NCBI GenBank assembly: GCA_964242625.1
Contig: CAXTAO010000019.1
Coordinates: forward strand, 1-60,403
Direction of reading: 5' to 3'
DNA from: JASLDZ01 sp964242625
GTDB lineage: Bacteria; Pseudomonadota; Alphaproteobacteria; Caulobacterales; Caulobacteraceae
Length of the DNA: 60,403 nucleotides
A program made the translations under genes and the position numbers. Below, in pieces: positions 16,364-24,652 of this stretch; the stretch's first letter is position 1; every line of letters begins with the position of its first letter. Below the pieces are notes generated by a model. That model made no database searches. It was not told the DNA's origin and saw only the letters and a program-made list of their open reading frames with translations.

Positions 16364-17629
16364 TCAGCCGCGTACTTGGCCCGAGCCGCGTACGACATAG
16401 CGGGGCGTGCACAGCTCGCGCGCGCCGACCGGCCCCCGCGCATGCAGCCGACCCGTGGCGATGCCGATCTCCGCCCCGAAGCCGAACTCGCCGCCGTCGG
16501 CGAACTGGGTGGAGGCGTTGACCAGCACGATCGCCGAATCGACCCGGGCGGCGAAGGCTTCGGCCGCCGCAGGGTCGTCGGCGACGATGGCGTCGGTGTG
16601 GCCCGAGCCCCATCGCGCGATGTGGGCGCAGGCGCCGTCCAGCCCGTCCACCACCGCGACGTTGAGCACGGCGGCGAGGTGTTCGGCGCCCCAGTCCGCG
16701 TCCGAGGCGGGCCGGGCCGAAGGCGCCAGGGCGCGCGCCTCGGGGTCGGCGCGGAGCTCGCAGCCACCTGCGATCAGCGCCTGCGCGACGGACGGGATGA
16801 GGCGCGCCGCCGCAGCCCGGTCGACCAGCAACGTCTCCGTCGCCCCGCATACCGACACGCGGCGCAGCTTGGCGTCGCGCACCACGCGAACCGCCATGTC
16901 GAGATCGGCGGAGGCGTGCAGGAAGGTGTGGTTCAGCCCCTCCAGATGGCCCAGCACGGCCACCCGCGCCTCGCGCTGTACGCGCTCGACCAGGCTTCGG
17001 CCGCCGCGCGGGATCACGAGGTCGATCGCGCCGCCCAGTCCCTCCAAGAGCGCGCCCACCGCGGCGCGGTCGGCCGTGGGCACGGTGCGCACCGCCGCGG
17101 GCGGGAGCCCCGCCCCCGCCAGCGCGGCGTCGACGGCACCCTGCAGCGCCCGCGCCGAGCCGATCGCGTCGGAGCCGCCGCGCAGGATGACGGCGTTGCC
17201 CGACCGCAGCGCCAGCGCCGCCGCGTCCACCCCGACGTTGGGGCGCGACTCGTAAATCACCGCGATCACGCCGATCGGGCTCAGCACCCGCGCGATGTCG
17301 AGCCCGTTGGGACGTCGCCAGCGCGCCACCTCCTCGCCCACGGGGTCGGGCTGGGCGGCGACCGCCTCCACGCTCGCCGCCACCGCCTCCAGCCGCGGCG
17401 GGTCGAGGCGCAGCCGGTCGACGAGGGCGGGGGCGAGTCCGCGCGCCTGCGCCTGCGCCACGTCCCGCGCATTGGCGTCGAGCACGAGGGCGGCGCGCGC
17501 CCTCACCTCCGCCGCCAGCGCGAGGAGGGCCGCCGTCCGACGGGCGCCCGACGCGAGCCGCAGGGTCGCGGCCGCCGCCCTCGCCTCGCGACCCCAGGCG
17601 AGGAGGTCGGGCGCGTCCTGCACGGTCAC
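16364..17629 (-). CDS. proA: Glutamate-5-semialdehyde dehydrogenase (gamma-glutamyl phosphate reductase)
   Basis: ProA reduces gamma-glutamyl phosphate to glutamate-5-semialdehyde with NADPH, the second step of proline synthesis. The 421-residue protein is of normal length. It shows IGVIAVIYESRPNVGVDAAALALRSGNAVILRGG near residue 100-150 (family signature), the VSVCGATETLLVD segment containing the catalytic cysteine, and the C-terminal GRLHARGPVGARELCT motif. The GTG at 17629 overlaps the proB stop by 4 nt, so ProB and ProA are made in a coupled fashion, as expected for enzymes thought to channel a labile phosphate. Confidence 0.97.
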   Translation of the reverse strand: MTVQDAPDLLAWGREARAAAATLRLASGARRTAALLALAAEVRARAALVLDANARDVAQAQARGLAPALVDRLRLDPPRLEAVAASVEAVAAQPDPVGEEVARWRRPNGLDIARVLSPIGVIAVIYESRPNVGVDAAALALRSGNAVILRGGSDAIGSARALQGAVDAALAGAGLPPAAVRTVPTADRAAVGALLEGLGGAIDLVIPRGGRSLVERVQREARVAVLGHLEGLNHTFLHASADLDMAVRVVRDAKLRRVSVCGATETLLVDRAAAARLIPSVAQALIAGGCELRADPEARALAPSARPASDADWGAEHLAAVLNVAVVDGLDGACAHIARWGSGHTDAIVADDPAAAEAFAARVDSAIVLVNASTQFADGGEFGFGAEIGIATGRLHARGPVGARELCTPRYVVRGSGQVRG

Positions 17630-18789
17630 AGGGGCGGCTCCACTTCGAGCACGACGAGATCGTCGGCATGGATCAGTTCGGGGCGCGGGCCGCCGCGGGG
17701 CGCGCGCTGCGAGACGAGGCTACGCACCGTCGCTGCATCGTGGCGCACGAGGCCGCGGGCGAGCTCGCGGCCGTCCGCGCCCAGCACCGTCACGGGATCG
17801 CCGCGGCCGAAATCGCCCCGCACCTCCGCTACGCCCGCGCCGAGGAGGCTCGCGCCCGACCTCAGCGCGCGCGCGGCGCCCTCGTCGACGACCAAGGCGC
17901 CCGCGACGTCGAGGCGGCCGACGATCCAGGCCTTGCGCGCCGTTCGCGGCGCGGCCCGGGGCGCGATGCGCGTGCGCCCGGCCCCCGCATCGAGCGCGGC
18001 GAGCGGCGATCCGCCGGTCGCGGGCCACCCCTGCGCGATCACCGTGGCGCACCCGGACTCGCGTGCGATGGCGGCGGCGGCAAGCTTGGAGGCCATGCCG
18101 CCCGAGCCGACGCCGGCCTCCGCGTTCGCGCCGCCCGCCATGGCGGTCACCTCGGGCGTGAGCTCGGCCACCTCGTCCAGCCGGCGGGCGGTCGGGTCGC
18201 TCCGGGGGTCGGCGGTGTAGAGGCCGTCAACATCCGACAGGATGACGAGGAGGTCGCCCCCGATCATCTGGGCGACCCGCGCGGCCAACCGGTCGTTGTC
18301 GCCATAGCGAAGCTCGTCCACCGCCACCGTGTCATTCTCGTTGATCACGGGCACGGCGCCCAGGCGCAGCAGGGCGTCGGTGGTGGCGCGGGCGTTGAGC
18401 CAGCGGCGCCGCGTCTCGGTGTCGTCGCGGGTGAGGAGGAGCTGGGCCACCTCGATCCCATGTGGCGCGAAGGCCTGCGCCCAGAGCGCGATCAGTCGCG
18501 CCTGGCCCGCGGCGGCGGCGGCCTGCTTCTCCGGGAGGGTCAGGGCGCGGCGGACGTCGAGCCCGAGCGGCCCGCGACCGAGCGCCACCGCCCCGGAGGA
18601 GACCAGCGCCGCCTGCGCCCCCTCTGTACGCAGCCGGGCGATATCGGTCGCCAGCCCCTCGGCGAAGGCCCGCCGCGCCTCCGGTTGACCCGCCAGGAGC
18701 GCGGACCCCACCTTGACGACCACGAGTCGCGCGCCCGCTCGCCAGGAAGGCGCATGCGCGCGGACGGCCGACGCGCTTGCGCCTTTCAC
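17626..18789 (-). CDS. proB: Glutamate 5-kinase with C-terminal PUA domain
   Basis: ProB phosphorylates glutamate at the gamma-carboxyl group to begin proline synthesis and is normally feedback-inhibited by proline. The 387-residue protein has an amino-acid-kinase domain (VVVKVGSALLA, LVSSGAVALGRG, VINENDTVAVDE, GDNDRLAARVA, LSDVDGLYTADP) and a PUA domain after about residue 285 (GALVVDEGAARALRSG). The start is uncertain: GTG 18789 is the first in-frame start close to the domain, with a GAGGCG-like sequence upstream. It is the first gene of a proB-proA operon; no obgE, a frequent upstream partner, is present. Confidence 0.95.
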   Translation of the reverse strand: MKGASASAVRAHAPSWRAGARLVVVKVGSALLAGQPEARRAFAEGLATDIARLRTEGAQAALVSSGAVALGRGPLGLDVRRALTLPEKQAAAAAGQARLIALWAQAFAPHGIEVAQLLLTRDDTETRRRWLNARATTDALLRLGAVPVINENDTVAVDELRYGDNDRLAARVAQMIGGDLLVILSDVDGLYTADPRSDPTARRLDEVAELTPEVTAMAGGANAEAGVGSGGMASKLAAAAIARESGCATVIAQGWPATGGSPLAALDAGAGRTRIAPRAAPRTARKAWIVGRLDVAGALVVDEGAARALRSGASLLGAGVAEVRGDFGRGDPVTVLGADGRELARGLVRHDAATVRSLVSQRAPRGGPRPELIHADDLVVLEVEPPL

Positions 18790-19041
18790 CGCCTCGCCGC
18801 CCCGTCCCCTGAGGAGCGCCGGGGTGCGTCGCAGCCGACGACGGCGGGCCGGGTTCGACTGCGCGCCCTCATGCTCGACGCCCCTGCGGCGGCCGTCGCT
18901 TCGGCCGTCGGCGTGTTTAGGTTGGCGACGACCATATCGCCAGCGGACGTCGACCTGCGCCGGGGCGTCCATGCTCGGGGGAGCCTGGGCGCGCTCCGCG
19001 ACGTATACGCTGTGGCGAGCGCGCCGCGCCCGGAGCCCCGA
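18790..19041. other. Divergent intergenic region between proB and DUF3617 gene
   Basis: This 252-bp stretch must hold the promoters of proB (minus) and the DUF3617 gene (plus). It contains relatively AT-rich patches near 18912-18945 and 19010-19016 (GTATAC) that could be -10 elements, but no complete consensus promoter or dyad convinced me. Confidence 0.4.
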
Positions 19042-19476
19042 ATGAGTCCCGCCCGAAGCCTCGCCGTCCTCCCGCTCCTGCTCGCCGGGGTCGGCGCGGC
19101 CCCGGCCCAGGCGGCGTCCGAGCACGCCGTCCTGCCCGGCTGGTGGGAGTACACCGCCTCCACCGCGCTCAGCGCGCCCAAGACCGACCGGCGGTGCGTC
19201 AAGCCGAGCGAGATCGACAGCTTCGTCGCGGGACCCTCGAACCGGCACTACCGATGCACCTACCCCGTCAGCGAACTTTCGGGCGGCAAGGCGCGGTTCG
19301 AGGGCGTGTGCGTGAGCAAGCACGGGAGCCGTTATCCCGTGCGCTGGGCGGGCGACTACGCGCCCGAGCACTTCGAGCTGCACGGCACGGCCAGCCCCTC
19401 GCTGGCGGGCCTGTCGATCCCCGTGTCCGCGACCATCGAGGCGCGGCGGCTATCCGCGACCTGTCCCGCGAGCTGA
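19042..19476 (+). CDS. DUF3617-family periplasmic protein
   Basis: A 144-residue exported protein with a signal peptide (MSPARSLAVLPLLLAGVGAAPAQA, cleavage near residue 24). The mature region starts with the LPGWWEYTA motif and has four spaced cysteines (RRCVKPSEID, YRCTYPV, EGVCVSK, ATCPAS). This is the layout of DUF3617 proteins, periplasmic or secreted proteins of unknown function common in proteobacteria, in which two disulfides are likely. It stands alone. The ATG at 19042 places the signal peptide correctly. Confidence 0.82.
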   Translation: MSPARSLAVLPLLLAGVGAAPAQAASEHAVLPGWWEYTASTALSAPKTDRRCVKPSEIDSFVAGPSNRHYRCTYPVSELSGGKARFEGVCVSKHGSRYPVRWAGDYAPEHFELHGTASPSLAGLSIPVSATIEARRLSATCPAS

Positions 19477-19605
19477 GCCGAGTTGTGGCTGCGCGCCGAC
19501 TCGGCCACAATGAATGGCGTGAACGAACAGCGTCTCGGCGAGGGTCGCTGATTCGATGATGATTCGTTCCGGGGGTGTTCCTGTGCGCGTTCGGGCCCAG
19601 GGCGC

Positions 19606-20430
19606 ATGACGCCAGCCGCCGATGGCGAGCGCGATCCCGTCGCCCCGCTGCTCACCGATGGCGACCCCGAGCCGGTCGTGCTGCGTCGTGGCGACGCCGC
19701 CTCGCCCTTCCTCTTCGTCTGCGATCACGCCGGCCGGCGCACGCCGCGCCGGCTCGGCGACATGGGGCTCCCGACGGATGCGTGGGACCGCCACATCGCC
19801 TGGGACATCGGCGCGGCCGACCTCACCCAGCACCTTGCGGCGCGGCTGGGCGCGACCGCCGTCCTTCAGCGCTACTCGCGGCTGGTGATCGACTGCAACC
19901 GCGACCCGCAGCGCGCCGACGCCGTGCCCATAGTCTCCGACGGGGAGCCCGTGCCCGCGAACCGCGATCTCTCGCCGGAAGCCCGCGCGCAGCGGGTGGC
20001 GGAGATCCACGCGCCCTACCACGCCGCCCTCGAGGCCGAGCTCGACGCGTACGAGGCGCGAGGCTCGCGCCCCCTCCCCGTGTTCATGCACAGCTTCACC
20101 CCGCGCCTCGCGGGCATGGCCGCCGACCGGCCGTGGAGCTTCGGCGTGCTGCACGCGGGCGCCTCGCCCCTGTCATTCGCAGTGCTCGACCTCCTGCGGC
20201 GCGAGGGCGGTTTCGAGGTCGGCGACAACGAGCCCTACGCCATGAGCGAGGTCGACTACTCCGCGCCGCGCCACGCCATCGCACGGGGCCGCGACTACCT
20301 CGAGCTGGAGTTGCGCCAGGACCTGATCGCCCGGCCGGCGGGCGTCGCCTGGGCGTGCGACCTCCTGGCGCGCCTGCTCCCGCTCGCCCTGTCCGCCGTC
20401 GCGGACCCGCCGACGGGCGTGGACGCTTGA
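19606..20430 (+). CDS. N-formylglutamate amidohydrolase family protein
   Basis: This 274-residue protein belongs to the N-formylglutamate deformylase/amidohydrolase family (PF05013), zinc enzymes related to the HutG of histidine degradation. Visible elements are FVCDHAGRRTPRRLG (metal-binding start), HIAWDIGAADLT, YSRLVIDCNRDP, HAPYHAALEAEL and MHSFTPRLAG. No hut genes are nearby, so the actual substrate is open; many alphaproteobacteria carry such stand-alone copies. The ATG at 19606 is used; it lies 55 bp before the first conserved block. Confidence 0.9.
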   Translation: MTPAADGERDPVAPLLTDGDPEPVVLRRGDAASPFLFVCDHAGRRTPRRLGDMGLPTDAWDRHIAWDIGAADLTQHLAARLGATAVLQRYSRLVIDCNRDPQRADAVPIVSDGEPVPANRDLSPEARAQRVAEIHAPYHAALEAELDAYEARGSRPLPVFMHSFTPRLAGMAADRPWSFGVLHAGASPLSFAVLDLLRREGGFEVGDNEPYAMSEVDYSAPRHAIARGRDYLELELRQDLIARPAGVAWACDLLARLLPLALSAVADPPTGVDA

Positions 20431-20491
20431 CCGGACCGGCGGCGGCTCCGAAAGCTCACGGGGGCCGCGTGCGTCGGCCCGACGCGTGGCG

Positions 20492-21259
20492 ATGATGAAC
20501 ACTCACTCACCCCAGGTCGAGACGACGACCGACCCGCATCCGCTGGTGACCCGTCTCTTGCGCTACGCCCCGCTGACGGGGGCCGAACTTTCCATCCTCC
20601 AGGCGCTCGGGGCCGAAGCGCGGGCGGTGCGCGCCGGGGAGCAGTTCGTGGCCGAGGGCGCGGCGGAGCCGAACGTCTTCGTGCTCCAGTCGGGCGCCGT
20701 CTTCTCGGCCCTGACGCTGCGGGGCGGCGCGCGGCAGATCCTGCGCATCCACCACCCGGGCGACCTCATGAACACCACGAGCGTCGCCTGGACCCGCGCC
20801 GCCGCCTCGCTCACCGCCGCCACCGCCGCCAGGATCGCCGCCTTCCCCCGCACCCGGCTGGGAGAGATCTTCAGCTCGGCGCCCCGGCTGGCCGCCATGG
20901 TCTACGGCATGTCGGTAGTCGACAACATCAGCCTGAACGACCGGCTGGCCTCGCTCGGGCGTACCGACGGACGCGCACGCATCGCCACCCTCCTGCTCGA
21001 GCTCAACGCGCGCCAGCGCGTGAACGACCGCGACCAGTCGGACGTCATCGACCTCTTCCTGACCCAGAACGAGATCGCGGACGCTGTGGGCATGACCAAA
21101 GTCCACGTGAACCGGCTCCTGCGCGAGTTGACCGAGGAGGGGCTGATCGAACGGCAGGGCCGCCGCGTCCGCCTCTCGCGCCGCGACGCCTTGGTGGCGG
21201 CCTGCAACTTCGTCGATCGATACGAAAGCATGGCGACCGATTGGTGGCCTGCGTCATAG
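20492..21259 (+). CDS. Crp/Fnr-family transcriptional regulator
   Basis: A 255-residue regulator with an N-terminal cyclic-nucleotide-binding-like beta barrel (about 20-145, including EQFVAEGAAEPNVFVLQSG) and a C-terminal winged helix with TQNEIADAVGMTKVHVNRLLRELTEEGLIERQGRRVRL. It has no cysteine cluster typical of FNR, so it is unlikely to sense oxygen through an iron-sulfur cluster. Starts at GTG 20486, ATG 20492 and ATG 20495 are all possible; I prefer 20492. It is the nearest upstream gene to the inositol/YcaO operon, in the same direction with a 126-bp gap, so it may regulate it; that is inference only. Confidence 0.93.
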   Translation: MMNTHSPQVETTTDPHPLVTRLLRYAPLTGAELSILQALGAEARAVRAGEQFVAEGAAEPNVFVLQSGAVFSALTLRGGARQILRIHHPGDLMNTTSVAWTRAAASLTAATAARIAAFPRTRLGEIFSSAPRLAAMVYGMSVVDNISLNDRLASLGRTDGRARIATLLLELNARQRVNDRDQSDVIDLFLTQNEIADAVGMTKVHVNRLLRELTEEGLIERQGRRVRLSRRDALVAACNFVDRYESMATDWWPAS

Positions 21260-21385
21260 GTTATCTCCCGCACTTTAGGCGACCCGCCGGCGAGAACATG
21301 GGTTAACGGGACCGCCGACTAAACCCTTCGACTTGGTTTTTGCGCTTGGAACGGCGCCGCTCGCCGCCTACCAACCTCCGCTCTT
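21260..21385 (+). promoter_or_regulatory. Probable promoter region of the ten-gene inositol/YcaO operon, with a dyad
   Basis: The 126 bp between the Crp/Fnr gene and the operon contain the lowest-GC stretch around here (21300-21345), including GGTTAAC and TTGGTTTTTGCGC. An inverted repeat AAACC-N9-GGTTT spans 21321-21339 and could be an operator. I could not fit a confident -35/-10 pair. There are no other promoter-sized gaps until 31779, so the whole operon probably depends on this region. Confidence 0.45.
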
Positions 21386-22585
21386 GTGACGAAGATGGAC
21401 GGAAGCGGCATGGGCAAGCGTTTGGGCGTGGCGGTGGTGGGCATGGGCGGCGCGGTCGCCACCACGGCCGCCGCGGGCGTCGCGATGATCAAGGCGGGCT
21501 CCAACAGCCTGGACGGCCTGCCGCTGGCGGACCGCTCGGTCGCCGGGCTCGCGGGCTACGGCGACCTCGTGTTCGGCGGATGGGACCTCTCGGGCGACGA
21601 TCTCGGGACGGCGGCGCTGGGCCATGGCGTGCTCACCGAGGCCGAGCTCGCCAACGGCGCGGGCGCGCTCAAGGGCATGCGCCCGTGGCCCGCGGTCGGC
21701 AGCCGCGACTTCTGCGCCAACATCGACGGCGCAAACAAGTTCGCCGCCGACGGCCACCGCGACGCGGTGCGGCGCATCCAGGCCGACCTCCAGCGCTTCC
21801 GCGAGGAGAACGACTTGGAGGGCGTGGTGGTGCTGAACCTCGCCTCCACCGAGCGCAAGCCCGACGCGGCCGCCGAGGCGCTGCAGAGCCCGCAGGCGTT
21901 CGAGGCGGGCCTCGACCGCGACGATCCGGCGATCAGCCCCGCCATGCTCTACGCCTACGCGGCCATCACGGCGTCGACGCCCTACGGCAATTTCACGCCT
22001 TCAACCGCCGCCGACCTGCCCGCGCTCGCGGCGCTCGCCGCCGAACGCGACGTGCCGGTCGCCGGCAAGGACGGCAAGACTGGCCAGACCTTCTTGAAGA
22101 CCGTGCTCGCCCCCGCCTTCAAGGCGCGCGCCCTGCACGTGGACGGCTGGTTCTCCACCAACATTCTCGGCAACCGCGACGGCTTGGCGTTGGACGACCC
22201 GAAGTCGCTGGCCAGCAAGGTGGGCACTAAGCTCTCGGCGCTGGACTCGATGCTGGGCTATCCGGTGGAGGATCACATCGTCCACATCCACTATTACCGG
22301 CCGCGCGGCGACGACAAGGAAGCGTGGGACAACATCGACATCTCGGGCTTCCTCGGCCGCAAGATGCAGGTGAAGGTCAACTTCCTGTGCAAGGACTCGG
22401 TGCTCGCCGCGCCCCTCGCCATCGAGATCGCCCGCTCGCTCGACCTCGCGCGCAATCGCGGCCAGGGCGGGGTGCAGGAGCAGATGGGGCTCTTCTTCAA
22501 GGCGCCGCAGATGCGCGACGGGCGTGAGCCCGTGCACGCCCTCCTCGAGCAGCAGCGCATCTTCGACGCGTGGCTGGATGGCTGA
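21386..22585 (+). CDS. Inositol-3-phosphate synthase (myo-inositol-1-phosphate synthase)
   Basis: Converts glucose 6-phosphate to 1D-myo-inositol 3-phosphate using NAD in an internal oxidation-reduction cycle. The 399-residue protein has the N-terminal nucleotide loop VAVVGMGGAVATT, then VVVLNLASTE, TPYGNFTPST, AGKDGKTGQTFLKTVLAP (active-site region) and GWFSTNILGNRDG, and near the end FLCKDSVLAAPLAIEIARSL. All are classic INO1 motifs. Starts at GTG 21386, ATG 21395 and ATG 21410 are possible; the last has a GGAAG upstream. It is the first gene of a ten-gene overlapping operon and defines the probable precursor, inositol phosphate. It overlaps the next gene by 8 nt. Confidence 0.95.
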   Translation: MTKMDGSGMGKRLGVAVVGMGGAVATTAAAGVAMIKAGSNSLDGLPLADRSVAGLAGYGDLVFGGWDLSGDDLGTAALGHGVLTEAELANGAGALKGMRPWPAVGSRDFCANIDGANKFAADGHRDAVRRIQADLQRFREENDLEGVVVLNLASTERKPDAAAEALQSPQAFEAGLDRDDPAISPAMLYAYAAITASTPYGNFTPSTAADLPALAALAAERDVPVAGKDGKTGQTFLKTVLAPAFKARALHVDGWFSTNILGNRDGLALDDPKSLASKVGTKLSALDSMLGYPVEDHIVHIHYYRPRGDDKEAWDNIDISGFLGRKMQVKVNFLCKDSVLAAPLAIEIARSLDLARNRGQGGVQEQMGLFFKAPQMRDGREPVHALLEQQRIFDAWLDG

Positions 22586-23510
22586 CGGCGCCTTGCCCGC
22601 CTCCGCCCTGGGCGCGGTGCTCGCGCCCGCGCCGCTTGGGCTCCTGCGCGAGCTGGGCGACCTCAAGCGCATCCGCTCAGCCGGGCGGGAGGGCTCGATC
22701 GCCGAGCGCCTGTTCGCCCGCGCCTGGGCGGCGCGCCTGGGCGGCGAGCCCGCGCGCGAGACCGCCCTGCGCGTGACCGCCGCCGCGCTCGCCGCCGCGC
22801 GGCTGGGCGACATGGACCTCGCCGCCCTGACCGGCGACCTCGGCCTGGACGGGGCAGCGGCGGTCGGCGTGCTCGAGCGCGCCTTCGATGAGCTCGCGCC
22901 CGACCTCGACGGGGCGCTGGCGCGTGATCTGCGCGCCGCGCTGGCGCGGGGCGCCCCGGCGCCCGGCCGCGGTCCCGCCTTCGTCGCGGCGCTCGCCGCC
23001 CAGCCCCGCGCGGGGGTCACCTGCCCGGGCCGCCCACGGCTCATGCTGCAGCCGGCGGAGAACCACGCCGAGCACTGCCTCATGGTCGCGGTCTACGGCG
23101 CGCTGTTCGCGCCCGCCTACGGGGCGGATCCGGCCGAGGCGTTCACCGCGGGCCTCGCCCACCATCTGCACAACGCCCGCATGCCCGACAGCGGCTTCAC
23201 GGGCGAGGTGCTCCTGGGGGCCGAGCTCGACGGGGTGATCGCCCGCGCGCGCGACGCCGAGCTCGCCACCCTGCCCGTCCCGCTCGCCGACGAGGTGACG
23301 GCCGCGCTGGCCCCGATCGCCGGCGACGCCACGCCTGCGGCCCGCGCCTTCCACGCCGCGGACGTGCTCGACCGGGTGCTGGAGATCGACCAGCACCTGC
23401 GCGCCGCTTCCGTCACCCTGGGCGACGTGCTCGGTCCCTACGCCCTCGTGCACGACGGCCCGGTGAAGCCGTTCCACGACGCGGTGTTGCGGGCGGCGGG
23501 GCTCCTGTGA
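22578..23510 (+). CDS. HD-like phosphohydrolase-fold protein (degenerate HD motif)
   Basis: A 310-residue, mostly helical protein. The stretch from about residue 155 resembles an HD-domain metallophosphohydrolase: a first histidine in ENHAEHC, then AHHLHNARMPDSGF where the HD doublet would be, and a last aspartate in FHAADVLDRVLE. The canonical His-Asp pair reads HH or HN here, so metal ligation must differ or be lost. If active, it could dephosphorylate inositol phosphate or a later phosphorylated intermediate. It overlaps the INO1 gene by 8 nt and the methyltransferase gene by 4 nt. Family assignment is by motif and moderate. Confidence 0.65.
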   Translation: MADGALPASALGAVLAPAPLGLLRELGDLKRIRSAGREGSIAERLFARAWAARLGGEPARETALRVTAAALAAARLGDMDLAALTGDLGLDGAAAVGVLERAFDELAPDLDGALARDLRAALARGAPAPGRGPAFVAALAAQPRAGVTCPGRPRLMLQPAENHAEHCLMVAVYGALFAPAYGADPAEAFTAGLAHHLHNARMPDSGFTGEVLLGAELDGVIARARDAELATLPVPLADEVTAALAPIAGDATPAARAFHAADVLDRVLEIDQHLRAASVTLGDVLGPYALVHDGPVKPFHDAVLRAAGLL

Positions 23511-24652
23511 GCGACTTCCCACCGCTGCGCTCGCCCGTCTCGGGCCGGCCGCTGCACGCGGACGGCCCCCACGCCCTGTCCGACGGCGCGGGCGAGCGCT
23601 GGCCGGTGGTGGACGGGATCGCCTACCTGCGGGCCGGGTCGCAGGCGCGCGCCGCCGAGGCGCTGGCGCGGCTGGACGCCGGCGACCGCGAGGGCGCGCT
23701 GGCTACCCTCCTGGCCGAGAACGACCGCTGGTGGGACGAACCTCCGCCGCCCGAGGATGCGCTGCGCGGGGTCGTGCGCGAGGCCGATCGGCTCACCTTG
23801 CGCGAGGTGATGCGCCGGCTGGGCTGGGGGCGCGTGGGCGACTATTTCGCCCATCGCTGGAGCGACCCGACCTTCGTGGCCGCCCTGGCGCTTGTCGACG
23901 CGAACTGGCGCGCGCCCGCCACCGCCTTCGAGCTCTGCTGCGGGGTGGGTCACCACCTGCGGGCCCTGGAGGCGGCGGGGGTGGCGGTGACAGGCGGCGA
24001 CGTCGTCTTCGCCAAGCTCTGGGTGGCGCGCCGCTGGGTGGTGGGACCGGACGCCGCCCTGGTCTGCTTCGACGCCGAGGCCCCTTGGCCGCTCGCCGGC
24101 CCATTCGATCTCGTGACCTGCCACGACGCCTTCTACTTCCTCCGCGACCGGGCGCTCGTGGCCGCCCGCCTGCGCGCCGCGACCGCCGCCCACGGCGTCC
24201 TGGCCGTCTCCCACGTGCACAACCGCGCCCATCCGGACGCCTCGGCCGCCGCGTCGGTGGAGGCGGCCGAACTCGCCACGCTCTTCCCCCAGGCGCGCGC
24301 CTACGCCGACGAGGCGCTGACCGCGGCCGGGGCGGACGGGAGCGCGCCGCGACCCCGGGCCTGGAGCGAGCTGGCCGACACGGAGGCCTTCTCCCTCGTC
24401 GAGGGCGCCGCCGAGCCGCCCCGCGCCGCGCGCGGCCCGCTGTCGCGCCCGCCGCCCGGCGCCAGCCTGCGGCGCAACCCGCTGCTCGATGCCGAAGGGG
24501 CCGTCCGCTGGCCGTCGGCGCGCTATCGCGACGAGTACGGCCCGCGCTCCACCTACGGCCGCACGCCGGCTCCGGCGACCGCGCGCATGGGCGCCGACGT
24601 CGCCGAGCTGGCGGCGCGGCGCGAGCTCGTCCACCTGCCGGAGCGCTGGTGA
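23507..24652 (+). CDS. SAM-dependent methyltransferase-like protein with Trm112-like N-terminus
   Basis: A 381-residue protein. Residues 7-45 (PVSGRPLHADG... WPVVDGIAYLRAG) follow the pattern of Trm112-like domains but lack their zinc cysteines. From about residue 143 there is a class I methyltransferase fold: FELCCGVGHHLRALE as motif I (GxGxG variant), VTGGDVVFAK as the acidic-end strand, and FDLVTCHDAFYFL as motif IV. About 120 C-terminal residues do not resemble the core and end in a Pro/Arg-rich segment. It probably methylates the small-molecule product of the operon. GTG start overlaps the previous stop by 4 nt; the stop shares one base with the next ATG. Confidence 0.8.
   Translation: MSDFPPLRSPVSGRPLHADGPHALSDGAGERWPVVDGIAYLRAGSQARAAEALARLDAGDREGALATLLAENDRWWDEPPPPEDALRGVVREADRLTLREVMRRLGWGRVGDYFAHRWSDPTFVAALALVDANWRAPATAFELCCGVGHHLRALEAAGVAVTGGDVVFAKLWVARRWVVGPDAALVCFDAEAPWPLAGPFDLVTCHDAFYFLRDRALVAARLRAATAAHGVLAVSHVHNRAHPDASAAASVEAAELATLFPQARAYADEALTAAGADGSAPRPRAWSELADTEAFSLVEGAAEPPRAARGPLSRPPPGASLRRNPLLDAEGAVRWPSARYRDEYGPRSTYGRTPAPATARMGADVAELAARRELVHLPERW

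Noticed and set aside
19477..19505. Terminator after the DUF3617 gene
   Set aside because: A 7-bp inverted repeat (19477-19483, 19499-19505) exists, but the 15-nt loop, a competing internal pairing and lack of a T-run make it weak.
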